From: Chitinophaga pinensis
GTDB lineage: Bacteria; Bacteroidota; Bacteroidia; M30B66
Direction: 5' to 3'
Assembly: GCA_943333015.1 (NCBI GenBank)
Contig: CALQRR010000087.1
Location: forward strand, 1-6,964
Length of the DNA stretch: 6,964 nucleotides
Below, piece after piece: positions 1-6,794 of the stretch. Each line of letters opens with the position of its first letter. Positions within the stretch are counted from its first letter, which is position 1. The notes beneath the pieces are model-generated. The model was not told the origin of the DNA, searched no databases, and saw only the letters and a program-made list of their open reading frames with translations. Both the position numbers and the translations under genes were made by a program.

Positions 1-1919
1 AGCAGGGTAAAGTCACCGGAGCCAATGTTTCGGTGCGAATTGACGATGCGTTCATGCAGGCGGTGATCAACAAGCAACCGTATACGCAACAATTTCCGAT
101 AGACGCTCCACATCCGAAGATCACCAAGGAGATAGATGCCAATGCGTTATGGGGAAAAATCACGCACAATGCCTGGAGTTCTGCAGAACCAGGGGTGCTG
201 TTTTGGGATACCATCATTCGCGAATCGATTCCCGATTGTTATGCCGATTTGGGATTTAAAACATTGTCGACTAATCCTTGTGGTGAAATCCCGCTTTGTC
301 CATACGACAGCTGCCGTTTACTAGCGCTCAATCTGCTTAGTTATGTAAATGCTCCATTTAGTGATGCTGCCCGTTTTGACTTTGATCTGTTTAAGGAACA
401 TGCCCGGATTGCATTGCGGGTTATGGATGACATCATTGATCTGGAATGCGAGAAGATTGATGTGATTTTGAAAAAGATTGATTCCGATCCGGAAGATGAG
501 CAGACCAAATTCACCGAGAAACAGCTGTGGTTGAATATCCGTGAAAAAGCATTGCAAGGCAGGCGGACCGGCATAGGCATAACAGCCGAAGGAGATATGT
601 TGGCCGCGTTGGGATTACGGTATGGATCAGAGGAAGGCATTGCGTTTTCGGTCAAGGTGCATGAAGTGCTGGCCGTTGAGGTGTATCGTGCATCGGTTGA
701 TTTGGCCGAAGAACGTGGGGCTTTTCCTATTTATGATACCGCACGGGAGCAGAATAATCCCATGATTAAACGTATTGCCCAAGCAGATCCGGCCTTGTAT
801 GAGCGGATGAAAAAGCACGGGCGGCGAAATATTGCCATGCTCACCATTGCGCCAACAGGCAGTGTGAGTATCTGCGCTCAGACTTCCAGCGGCATTGAAC
901 CGGTTTTTATGGTTTCCTACAAACGCCGTCGGAAAGTGAATCCGAACGACAAGAATGTGCACATCACATTTGTGGATGAAGTGGGCGATTCCTGGGAAGA
1001 GTACCATGTGTTTCATCCACGTTTTTTGCAGTGGATGGAAGTGCAGGGATACAACCCCGAGGATGTGAAGAAATACGATGATGCGCAGCTGCAGGCCTTG
1101 ATTCAAAAATCACCCTATCATGGCGCAACTTCGAACGATATTGACTGGGTGAGCAAAGTTCGGATGCAAGGCGCCATTCAGAAATGGGTAGATCACTCGA
1201 TCAGTGTGACGGTGAATCTACCGAATGACGTTTCGGAAGATGTGGTGCGAGATGTTTACCGAACGGCTTGGGAGAGTGGATGCAAAGGCATGACGATTTA
1301 CCGCGACGGATCGCGTTCGGGTGTGTTGATTAGCAATGAACCCGCGAAGGAAGATGCGAAAGGCATCCAGGAAACGAAAGCACCTGTTCGACCGAAAGTG
1401 TTGGATGCGGAGGTGATCCGTTTTCAAAATGCGCACGAGAAATGGATTGCTGTAATTGGTTTGCTGAACGATAAACCGTACGAGATTTTTACTGGAAAAG
1501 CTGAAGGATTTTATTTACCCAATTGGGTAGAAAAAGGAAAGGTGATGAAAGTACATGCCGAAAATGGAGAAACCCGGTATGATTTTCAATTCGTGGATAA
1601 ATACGGATATAAGGTAACCATGGAAGGTTTATCGCGTTCGTTTGATCCCGAATTTTGGAATTATGCCAAGTTGATCAGCGGGATTTTACGCCATGGCATG
1701 CCGCTGCATTATGTAGTGGATTTGGTGGAAACCTTGAGTTTGAGTGAAGACAATATAAACACTTGGAAAAACGGGGTGGTTCGCGCCCTTAAAAAGTTTG
1801 TTCCCGATGGAACTGTTGCTACCGAACAGCAATGTCCGGAATGCCATCAGGAAGGTGGATTGGTGTACAAAGAAGGATGCATTTCCTGCACGCATTGCGG
1901 ATATTCGAAGTGCGGATAA
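1..1919 (+). CDS. nrdJ: Adenosylcobalamin-dependent (class II) ribonucleotide reductase, C-terminal part (5' partial)
   Basis: Reduces ribonucleotides to deoxyribonucleotides in the cytoplasm, using a cobalamin-generated thiyl radical. The frame is open from base 3, and the codons before the GTG at 33 read QGKVTGANVS, which continues the family's conserved NVSVR-D-FM block; the GTG is therefore an internal Val and the real start lies upstream. Counting the codon at 33 as residue 1: N81-P-C83-G-E85 is the active-site motif (radical Cys83 with its Asn and Glu), and YDSC94 follows 11 residues later, the spacing I recall for the redox Cys of Thermotoga maritima NrdJ. APTGSVSI (273-280) with GIEP (287-290), NLPND (395-399) and YRDGSR (423-428) are further barrel motifs. 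Residues about 461-590 resemble a TSCPD domain. The tail carries CPEC (601-604), CISCTHC (616-622) and C627, a Cys-rich shuttle or metal-binding end. Roughly 240 N-terminal residues are probably missing. A terminator follows the TAA, and the next gene is convergent. The family call is very secure. Confidence 0.96.
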   Translation, partial: QGKVTGANVSVRIDDAFMQAVINKQPYTQQFPIDAPHPKITKEIDANALWGKITHNAWSSAEPGVLFWDTIIRESIPDCYADLGFKTLSTNPCGEIPLCPYDSCRLLALNLLSYVNAPFSDAARFDFDLFKEHARIALRVMDDIIDLECEKIDVILKKIDSDPEDEQTKFTEKQLWLNIREKALQGRRTGIGITAEGDMLAALGLRYGSEEGIAFSVKVHEVLAVEVYRASVDLAEERGAFPIYDTAREQNNPMIKRIAQADPALYERMKKHGRRNIAMLTIAPTGSVSICAQTSSGIEPVFMVSYKRRRKVNPNDKNVHITFVDEVGDSWEEYHVFHPRFLQWMEVQGYNPEDVKKYDDAQLQALIQKSPYHGATSNDIDWVSKVRMQGAIQKWVDHSISVTVNLPNDVSEDVVRDVYRTAWESGCKGMTIYRDGSRSGVLISNEPAKEDAKGIQETKAPVRPKVLDAEVIRFQNAHEKWIAVIGLLNDKPYEIFTGKAEGFYLPNWVEKGKVMKVHAENGETRYDFQFVDKYGYKVTMEGLSRSFDPEFWNYAKLISGILRHGMPLHYVVDLVETLSLSEDNINTWKNGVVRALKKFVPDGTVATEQQCPECHQEGGLVYKEGCISCTHCGYSKCG

Positions 1920-1938
1920 TGGTTTAATCAACCTGAAT

Positions 1939-1976
1939 AAAAACCCATCTCCTTTTATAGGTGATGGTTTTTTTTT
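1939..1976 (+). terminator. Rho-independent terminator of nrdJ
   Basis: An imperfect hairpin begins 19 bases after the nrdJ stop codon. The left arm AAAACC(C)ATCTCC pairs with GGTGATGGTTTT around the loop TTTTATA, with one bulged C and one T-T mismatch. The right arm runs into nine consecutive T on the plus strand. The position just after the stop and the long T tract make this the likely end of the nrdJ transcript. Confidence 0.8.
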
Positions 1977-2085
1977 GCGCAGTAAACTGAAATGCCAAGT
2001 AGGATTTATTTTTTATTGAAGCATAAATGCCTGTTTATTTTAGGATTTTAGGCGCAAATTATTGAAACGTCTATGCTTGAAAACG

Positions 2086-2124
2086 CTTGTCACAAAAGGG
2101 ATAGGAGCGGAAAGCCCTGGCAGG
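2086..2124 (+). ncRNA. Candidate structured RNA or dispersed repeat element
   Basis: A compact GC-rich fold lies in otherwise AT-rich DNA. CTTGTCA (2086-2092) can pair with TGGCAGG (2118-2124) as 7 base pairs, two of them G-U. GGG (2098-2100) pairs with CCC (2115-2117), stacked directly on the outer stem on the 3' side, leaving CAAAA as a 5' bulge and ATAGGAGCGGAAAG as the loop. The GGGATAGGAGCGGAAAGCCC core resembles, from memory only, a motif that recurs in intergenic regions of Bacteroidota genomes, possibly the Flavo-1 RNA family. It lies about 110 bases after the nrdJ terminator, so it would need its own promoter or read-through. A TATTTTAG at about 2036-2043 is one mismatch from the Bacteroidota -7 consensus TAnnTTTG, but the -33 partner is poor. 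Strand and function are inferred. It could instead be a repeat remnant with no transcript. Confidence 0.35.
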
Positions 2125-2202
2125 AAATGCATCCATGAACCAATTGATTAATTAAAATTTCTGTTTTATTATTAGTAGCAACTAAACAGGTTCAGCATTT
2201 GG

Positions 2203-2240
2203 AAAAAAAATCCCCGGAGAACTTAATCTGCCGGGGATTT
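2203..2240 (-). terminator. Rho-independent terminator of the S8 protease gene
   Basis: A perfect 10-base-pair inverted repeat, AAATCCCCGG (2208-2217) and CCGGGGATTT (2231-2240), encloses a 13-base loop. Read on the minus strand, the stem begins 17 bases after the TAA stop of the protease gene and runs into eight consecutive T (the A run at 2203-2210). The plus-strand side has only three T after the stem, so the terminator is oriented for the minus-strand transcript. Confidence 0.92.
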
Positions 2241-2257
2241 GAATGTGTGAATGAATG

Positions 2258-5200
2258 TTATTTAGCGATTACGATGCGGTGCATTTCGGTCTGTGTGGCT
2301 GTTTCGATTTGCAGGAAATACACGCCATTGCTCAACTGTGAGACATTGAGCTGCGTTTGATTGGTCGGAAGTTCCTGACGGAGAATTTCTTGTCCGCTAA
2401 GGTTAAAAACACGTGCCCATGTTTTTTCCTGTAGCATGTTTAATTGGATGTTGATGAAATCGGACGCCGGATTAGGGAAGACCTGATTGCTTGTTTGCAA
2501 GGTTTCCATTCCGAGCGGATCGCCCACTAGGATTTCAACTGTAACAGTATCGGAACAGTTACCATTGCTGGCGATGCAGGTGACGATGAACGTTCCTTGT
2601 TCGATAAATGTGTGCGTGGGGTTTTGATCGGAAACAACCGGTGTGTCGTACCCGAAATCCCAGCTGTACGAATCAGCTCCGGTGGAAAGCGCCGTGAAAT
2701 CGACTGTTGCATTGGGCAGCGCCACTACTCCGGAGGAGGCTGTGATGGCCAGTTGAACGGGAACAACTGCTTCAATTTCGAAGGAATCGGTATAGGTACT
2801 TCCGTCGTCAAAGCTGAATGTGAGCAGATAATTTCCTGGCAAAAGACCGGTATATTCGAAATTGCTCAGATCGGCCGAAGTGGCGAGAGAAATACCATCG
2901 CTGGTGCTCAATTCAACGCTGCTGCCTGAAAGTGCGTCTGCGGAAAACTGGATGTAGCCATCGTTTTGCAGACAGCTTTCGCCCACTACTTCGAGTGAAC
3001 TGTTGAGAGAAGTGAAATTGTAAAGACTTTGCGCCCGGTCGGCAGCTGCTTGAAGTTCCGCCAGATTGTTGGCAGCCAGCAACACAAAACTGATCGTGAT
3101 GGAATCGCCCGCCGGAAGATTGAACGCTGCGGTTCCAATCATATTGGCTACATCGCCTGTTGGTGCAGCAGTTCGGATTTGAGAGCCGGAAAGTGTGGCA
3201 AATTTTTCGACATTACTAAATCCATCATACAGATTCACGCTTCCCGAATTGCCATCGCTGTTGAAACAGTATCCGTGTGCTGCCGGGCCTTCGAGCTGTT
3301 TCACACCGGCGTAAATACCGCCTGACTGAAACGCATAACTGAGTTCACGTGTTGCATCCCAAGCGGCCTGATTGCTGCCCGCATTCTGAATGTCCCAGTC
3401 AGTGAAAATACCAGCATGAATAGCATTTGCAGTCATTGTGCCCGTGTTTTTAATGACGTATTTCATCACAATGGCGTGATCGTCGGGTGTTGCTGAAAAT
3501 GCTTCGGATGTTTGACGAATAACCAAGCGTTCTGTTGCTGCACTGTCGGTATAAAATGCCGATTGGATGCGCTGTGCCGCGGCGTTGTTTTGAATATACT
3601 GCGCACCTTGCTCGCGAAAGAAATCGTTGTCGTATCCGGGAATCGAGGAGGCATATACATTGTCTGCTGTTTTTACAGCACTGCTACCAAGGATAAATCC
3701 CGAGGTGTAAATGAGGCTTTGGCTGCTGTCGAGTGTTACGCCCATTCCCTCACTTGCATAGTCGGCGTTATAGCCAATACTGCCGCGACTGGTGATGGTG
3801 GTGTTGAGGTGGTTGATGTCGATGTTGAGGTAATCGCGGTTGACACGAATTTCGAGGTATTCGAATGCGCTGTAACTGCCGTCGGTGTAATCGATGCGAA
3901 AAAGCAGATCGAGGTTGTAAGGGGCATTGTCGGCGATGTGAAAGCTAAACGGATTGGCGTTATTACTTGTGCTGGCAAGTGTTCCAATCAATCCGGGAGT
4001 GTTGTTTCCGTTGAGGATGGTGACAAAGGGCGATGCACAGGAAATGACTGCTGCAAGATTAGAAGTAGGGGCGAGGAAGTTCTTGTAAAGACCGGTGATG
4101 CTGATGTTTTCTCCTGCTTGAAGCGTGATGTCGTTGCCGGCATCGCGGAAATCGGTCTCGATGAAATGTACTGATGGTGTTTCCGGATCACTCAAGGCGC
4201 GAAGCATGTTGAGACGACCAGAACCCATCATCCCGTTCCAGGCGGCATTTCCAGGAAGTGTGTAAATGCTGGCATCGGCGGTTACACGGAGGCGTTCGGC
4301 CACTTGTTGTGCTGTGTAAGCGGGGAAATGGCTTTTGACCAAGGCCGCTGCTCCCGCTACCAATGGAGACGAGAACGATGTTCCGCTGCTGATGTCGTAG
4401 CCGTTAAATGGCCAGCAGGAACGAACGAGTTCACCCGGGGCAACAATGTCGACAGAAGGACTAAACGTAGAGCCGCTCCATTTAAGATCTGTAGCTCCGG
4501 TTGCGCCAACGCTGAAAACGTTTTCATACGACGCGGGATAATATTTTTCGTTCACGCTGCTATTACCGCAGGCCGCCACGATGAGCACACCTTGATTGAC
4601 GGTTGCATAACGAATAGCTTCTTCGTTGACCGGTCCTGGAAATGTATTTCCCCAACTGGCATTTACGATCTGACAACCGCGTGCGGCGGCATATACAATG
4701 CCTTCGTAGCCGTAATTAAAGCCGGAGGCATCGTCAATACGAATGGGAATAAACCGACACTGATTGGCATTCCCAGCTAAGCCCAATCCATTGTTCACCG
4801 TGGCGTTGCTCATGCCGGAGGTAAACATGCCGTGGGGCGAAAGCGTTGCTGTGGGATCATTGGTGTTGTTGACGGTATTCCAACCGGCATAGTCGTCGAT
4901 GTAGCCATTGGCATCATCGTCAATCCCGTTAAGGATTTCCGCGGTGTTATACGCCACGTTGCCCAGATCTTCGTGGTTAAACTGAATGCCGGCATCGGTA
5001 ATTCCGATCACAATGTTGGGATTGCCGGGTTCAATGTCCCAGGCTTCGAAGGATTTGATGAGTGCGTGATGGTATTGCTGTCCAACAAGTGGATCGTTGG
5101 GGACGGACATGGGTTGTGCGGTGAAACGTGGCTGTAAGTATTCGGCGAGGCCGGATTTCTGTAAAAGGGCAGCCGCTGCATAGATGGACATGTTGCTGTT

Positions 5201-5518
5201 GAAATGCACTTCATACAGCAATGAAAGATCGGCGAGGCGTTCTCCGTTATCGTTGAATTTCTTACGCGGTTGTTTTATGGCTGGGAAGTTTTTCCGAACC
5301 GATCCACCTCCGAGTTGCAACAGGAGTTGCTCCATCAGGGGGGAATTGAGTCCGTTTTCGGTAGCAAGTGGACGGTACTGTTCGCGCAGTTTAAAGAGCA
5401 ACTGATGTGAAACATACTGATGTTCCTGAAGCCCTTGTGGTATGGTGTATTGCTGTGCCTGAACAGCAGGAGCGATTGCTAGGAAAAGTGCAAAACAGAG
5501 AAGGTTGATGTGTTTCAT
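2258..5518 (-). CDS. Secreted S8 (subtilisin-like) serine protease with PKD-like and T9SS type A sorting domains
   Basis: A predicted exported endopeptidase of 1086 residues. I start it at the ATG at 5518 because MKHINLLCFALFLAIAPAVQA is a clean signal peptide, probably cut after Ala21; an in-frame TTG 21 bases upstream would only add seven residues before the charged start. Residues about 22-140 look like a propeptide, and PNDPLVGQQ (140-148) marks the usual entry to the catalytic domain (to about 445). Catalytic residues are intact: Asp175 in GITDAG, His229 in SPHGMF, oxyanion Asn319 in ACGNSS, Ser381 in SGTSFSSP. NGIDDDANGYIDDYAGWN (197-214) is an acidic, probably calcium-binding insert common in Bacteroidota subtilases. 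Residues about 450-840 are beta-rich with no named domain that I recognise. A PKD-type fold follows (about 922-999, with YSWDFG), then the sorting domain (about 1013-1086: FPNPASDFINI, GVYFLQI, final IVIAK). After Sec export it would cross the outer membrane by T9SS and be released or anchored at the surface. The gene is monocistronic with its own terminator. The substrate is unknown. Confidence 0.95.
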   Translation of the reverse strand: MKHINLLCFALFLAIAPAVQAQQYTIPQGLQEHQYVSHQLLFKLREQYRPLATENGLNSPLMEQLLLQLGGGSVRKNFPAIKQPRKKFNDNGERLADLSLLYEVHFNSNMSIYAAAALLQKSGLAEYLQPRFTAQPMSVPNDPLVGQQYHHALIKSFEAWDIEPGNPNIVIGITDAGIQFNHEDLGNVAYNTAEILNGIDDDANGYIDDYAGWNTVNNTNDPTATLSPHGMFTSGMSNATVNNGLGLAGNANQCRFIPIRIDDASGFNYGYEGIVYAAARGCQIVNASWGNTFPGPVNEEAIRYATVNQGVLIVAACGNSSVNEKYYPASYENVFSVGATGATDLKWSGSTFSPSVDIVAPGELVRSCWPFNGYDISSGTSFSSPLVAGAAALVKSHFPAYTAQQVAERLRVTADASIYTLPGNAAWNGMMGSGRLNMLRALSDPETPSVHFIETDFRDAGNDITLQAGENISITGLYKNFLAPTSNLAAVISCASPFVTILNGNNTPGLIGTLASTSNNANPFSFHIADNAPYNLDLLFRIDYTDGSYSAFEYLEIRVNRDYLNIDINHLNTTITSRGSIGYNADYASEGMGVTLDSSQSLIYTSGFILGSSAVKTADNVYASSIPGYDNDFFREQGAQYIQNNAAAQRIQSAFYTDSAATERLVIRQTSEAFSATPDDHAIVMKYVIKNTGTMTANAIHAGIFTDWDIQNAGSNQAAWDATRELSYAFQSGGIYAGVKQLEGPAAHGYCFNSDGNSGSVNLYDGFSNVEKFATLSGSQIRTAAPTGDVANMIGTAAFNLPAGDSITISFVLLAANNLAELQAAADRAQSLYNFTSLNSSLEVVGESCLQNDGYIQFSADALSGSSVELSTSDGISLATSADLSNFEYTGLLPGNYLLTFSFDDGSTYTDSFEIEAVVPVQLAITASSGVVALPNATVDFTALSTGADSYSWDFGYDTPVVSDQNPTHTFIEQGTFIVTCIASNGNCSDTVTVEILVGDPLGMETLQTSNQVFPNPASDFINIQLNMLQEKTWARVFNLSGQEILRQELPTNQTQLNVSQLSNGVYFLQIETATQTEMHRIVIAK

Positions 5519-5841
5519 TGGAAGCGATTGAAGATACAAAAAACAGCCGTTTGAATGTGTATGGGTGTATAAGATGTTAAACCGAAAAATCAGGATTGGG
5601 TTTTAGTGAAATGCCGTTAGAACTTACCTTCAAAGGAGTAATTTTTATAAGCGGAGAGGATTTCAAGGATGAAAATTGAGACGCTTATACTGTGCGTGAA
5701 AAAATGCGAATACTCAGGGAATTATTCAAGCAATTTACGGCATTGAAGCATTCATAATAAATCATTTTTTAATTTTAGAATGTCTTGGAATACAGCTAAT
5801 AACGCCCGATTGGCTTATATTGCAACAATTAATTAGAGTAT
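5519..5841. other. Divergent intergenic region
   Basis: These 323 bases lie between the starts of the protease (minus) and the YitT-family gene (plus), so both promoters should be here. I searched both strands for the Bacteroidota promoter form (TTTG about 19 bases before TAnnTTTG) and found no good match. The closest to the plus-strand gene is TATATTGC at about 5817-5824, which is weak. An 8-base inverted repeat (5646-5689) is the only clear structure. A 25-codon reading frame at 5669-5746 is not convincing. The DNA is AT-rich, especially at 5750-5840. Confidence 0.6.
5646..5689. repeat. Inverted repeat, 8-bp arms, in the divergent promoter region
   Basis: TATAAGCG (5646-5653) and CGCTTATA (5682-5689) are perfect complements around 28 bases. 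Inside, TTTC and GAAA can pair around AAGGAT, giving a stem, a symmetric 7-by-7 internal loop and a short inner stem. It could be a regulator binding site or a leader hairpin for either divergent gene. Arms of this length at this distance also arise by chance a few times in a window of this size, so the call is tentative. Confidence 0.3.
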
Positions 5842-6735
5842 ATGAATCGCGAAAAATCCCCAAGATCACGCAAGAGATTTATTTCAACCAGACGATTCAT
5901 TAAAGACGTTGTATTGATCGTAGCCGGAATATTTTCGGCCGCATTTGGACTGAAAGGATTTTTGTTGACCAATCATTTTATTGATGGCGGCGCAACGGGG
6001 ATTTCTCTATTGATTTCAGCAGTAACAGGTTTGCCTTTATTTGTTTTGCTCATTGCGATCAATGCTCCCTTTATTTGGTTGGGCAAGATCATTATGGGGA
6101 AGAAATTTGCACTAAAAACAGCGTTGGCGATAACTGGATTGGCAATCTGTGTGGCCAGTGTGCCTTTTCCAAATGTGACTGATGATAATTTATTGGTGGC
6201 TGTTTTCGGGGGATTTTTTCTCGGTGCCGGGATTGGTCTGTCTATCCGAGGCGGTGCTGTGATTGACGGGACGGAAGTGTTGGCCATTTTTCTAAGCAAG
6301 AAATTGGGCACCACCATTGGCGATATTATTATTCTGATTAATGTATTGATATTTTCCTCCGCGGCGTATTTTCTTTCGATCGAAGTGGCGCTTTATTCGA
6401 TGATCACCTATTTATCGGCATCTAAAACACTCGATTTTATTATTGAAGGTTTAGAGGAATATATTGGAGTGACGATTGTGGCTATAAAATGTGAGGAAAT
6501 TCGTTCGATGATTGTCAATGATTTGGGACGAGGTGTGACTGTTTATACAGGAAAAGGAGGCTACGGTAAAACGGGTGAAACAGAAGAGCGTGACATATTA
6601 TTTACCGTTATTACGCGACTGGAATTAAATAAATTGCACACCGAAATTGAACACATCGAACCCGAGGCATTTGTGGTGATGCACAGTGTGAAAGATACCA
6701 AAGGTGGCATGTTGAAGAAACGACCTTTACATTGA
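5842..6735 (+). CDS. YitT-family integral membrane protein (DUF161/YitT core plus C-terminal DUF2179 domain)
   Basis: An inner-membrane protein of 297 residues, a normal length for the family; its transported substrate, if any, is not established. The basic N-terminus (1-20, rich in Arg and Lys) is followed by about six hydrophobic stretches: roughly 22-42, 53-82, 91-109, 116-137, 158-177 and 178-192. Two conserved glycine-rich motifs sit in the membrane part: GGATGIS (49-55) and RGGAVIDGTEVLA (136-148). The soluble C-terminal part, about 208-285, has the DUF2179 pattern GRGVTVYTGKGGYGK (229-243), then LFTVITRLEL (253-262), and ends near AFVVMHSV (276-283). The N-terminal positive charge fits the positive-inside rule. 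The ATG at 5842 is the first in frame and has no Shine-Dalgarno sequence, as is usual in Bacteroidota. The next gene starts 59 bases downstream on the same strand with no evident terminator between, so co-transcription is possible. Family assignment is secure; function is not. Confidence 0.93.
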   Translation: MNREKSPRSRKRFISTRRFIKDVVLIVAGIFSAAFGLKGFLLTNHFIDGGATGISLLISAVTGLPLFVLLIAINAPFIWLGKIIMGKKFALKTALAITGLAICVASVPFPNVTDDNLLVAVFGGFFLGAGIGLSIRGGAVIDGTEVLAIFLSKKLGTTIGDIIILINVLIFSSAAYFLSIEVALYSMITYLSASKTLDFIIEGLEEYIGVTIVAIKCEEIRSMIVNDLGRGVTVYTGKGGYGKTGETEERDILFTVITRLELNKLHTEIEHIEPEAFVVMHSVKDTKGGMLKKRPLH

Positions 6736-6794
6736 GCGAATTGAATTATTTTGTTTTTTACGGCATTGTTAATATCCGGAAGTAATTTTTTAAG

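Larger units (their letters stand above)
1920..2257. other. Intergenic region between convergent genes
   Basis: This gap of 338 bases separates the stops of nrdJ (plus) and the S8 protease (minus). It holds one terminator for each gene, at its two ends, and a structured element at 2086-2124. The rest is AT-rich. I see weak short hairpins such as CTGT/TTAGT pairing with ACTAA/ACAG at 2161-2189, and 7-base inverted pairs (TTTGCGC at 1974-1980 with GCGCAAA at 2052-2058; AAGCATA at 2019-2025 with TATGCTT at 2072-2078). These are no better than chance would give. There is no credible protein gene. Confidence 0.7.

Noticed and set aside
33..35. GTG as the start codon of the ribonucleotide reductase
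   Set aside because: The frame stays open to the window edge and the upstream codons continue a conserved family block, so this codon encodes an internal Val of a 5'-truncated gene.
2073..2138. A 21-codon frame (MLENACHKRDRSGKPWQEMHP) over the structured element
   Set aside because: It has no ribosome binding site or homology and is better explained as a chance frame across the folded element.
3512..4174. A 220-codon open frame on the plus strand, inside the protease gene
   Set aside because: It lies wholly antisense to a clearly conserved domain architecture, and its low-complexity Val/Gly/Asp-rich translation is what the opposite strand of this gene would give. The shorter antisense frames in nrdJ, the protease and the YitT gene are rejected for the same reason.
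5519..5539. TTG at 5539 as the start of the protease
   Set aside because: The ATG at 5518 gives a textbook signal peptide with Lys at position 2; the extra seven residues would serve no recognisable purpose.
5669..5746. A 25-codon frame (MKIETLILCVKKC...) with GAGAGGA 8 bases before its ATG
   Set aside because: Bacteroidota rarely rely on Shine-Dalgarno sequences, the peptide resembles nothing I know, it overlaps the inverted repeat, and a frame this short is expected by chance.
5734..6768. A 12-base direct repeat, TTTACGGCATTG, at 5734-5745 and 6757-6768, upstream of different features
   Set aside because: About one such 12-base match is expected by chance in a window of this length, and the flanks do not match. 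The partial inverted copy AATGCCGT near 5610 adds little.
6736..6794. A promoter for the GH16-like gene (TTATTTTG near 6747)
   Set aside because: The spacing inside the motif is one base short of TAnnTTTG and there is no -33 element at a suitable distance.
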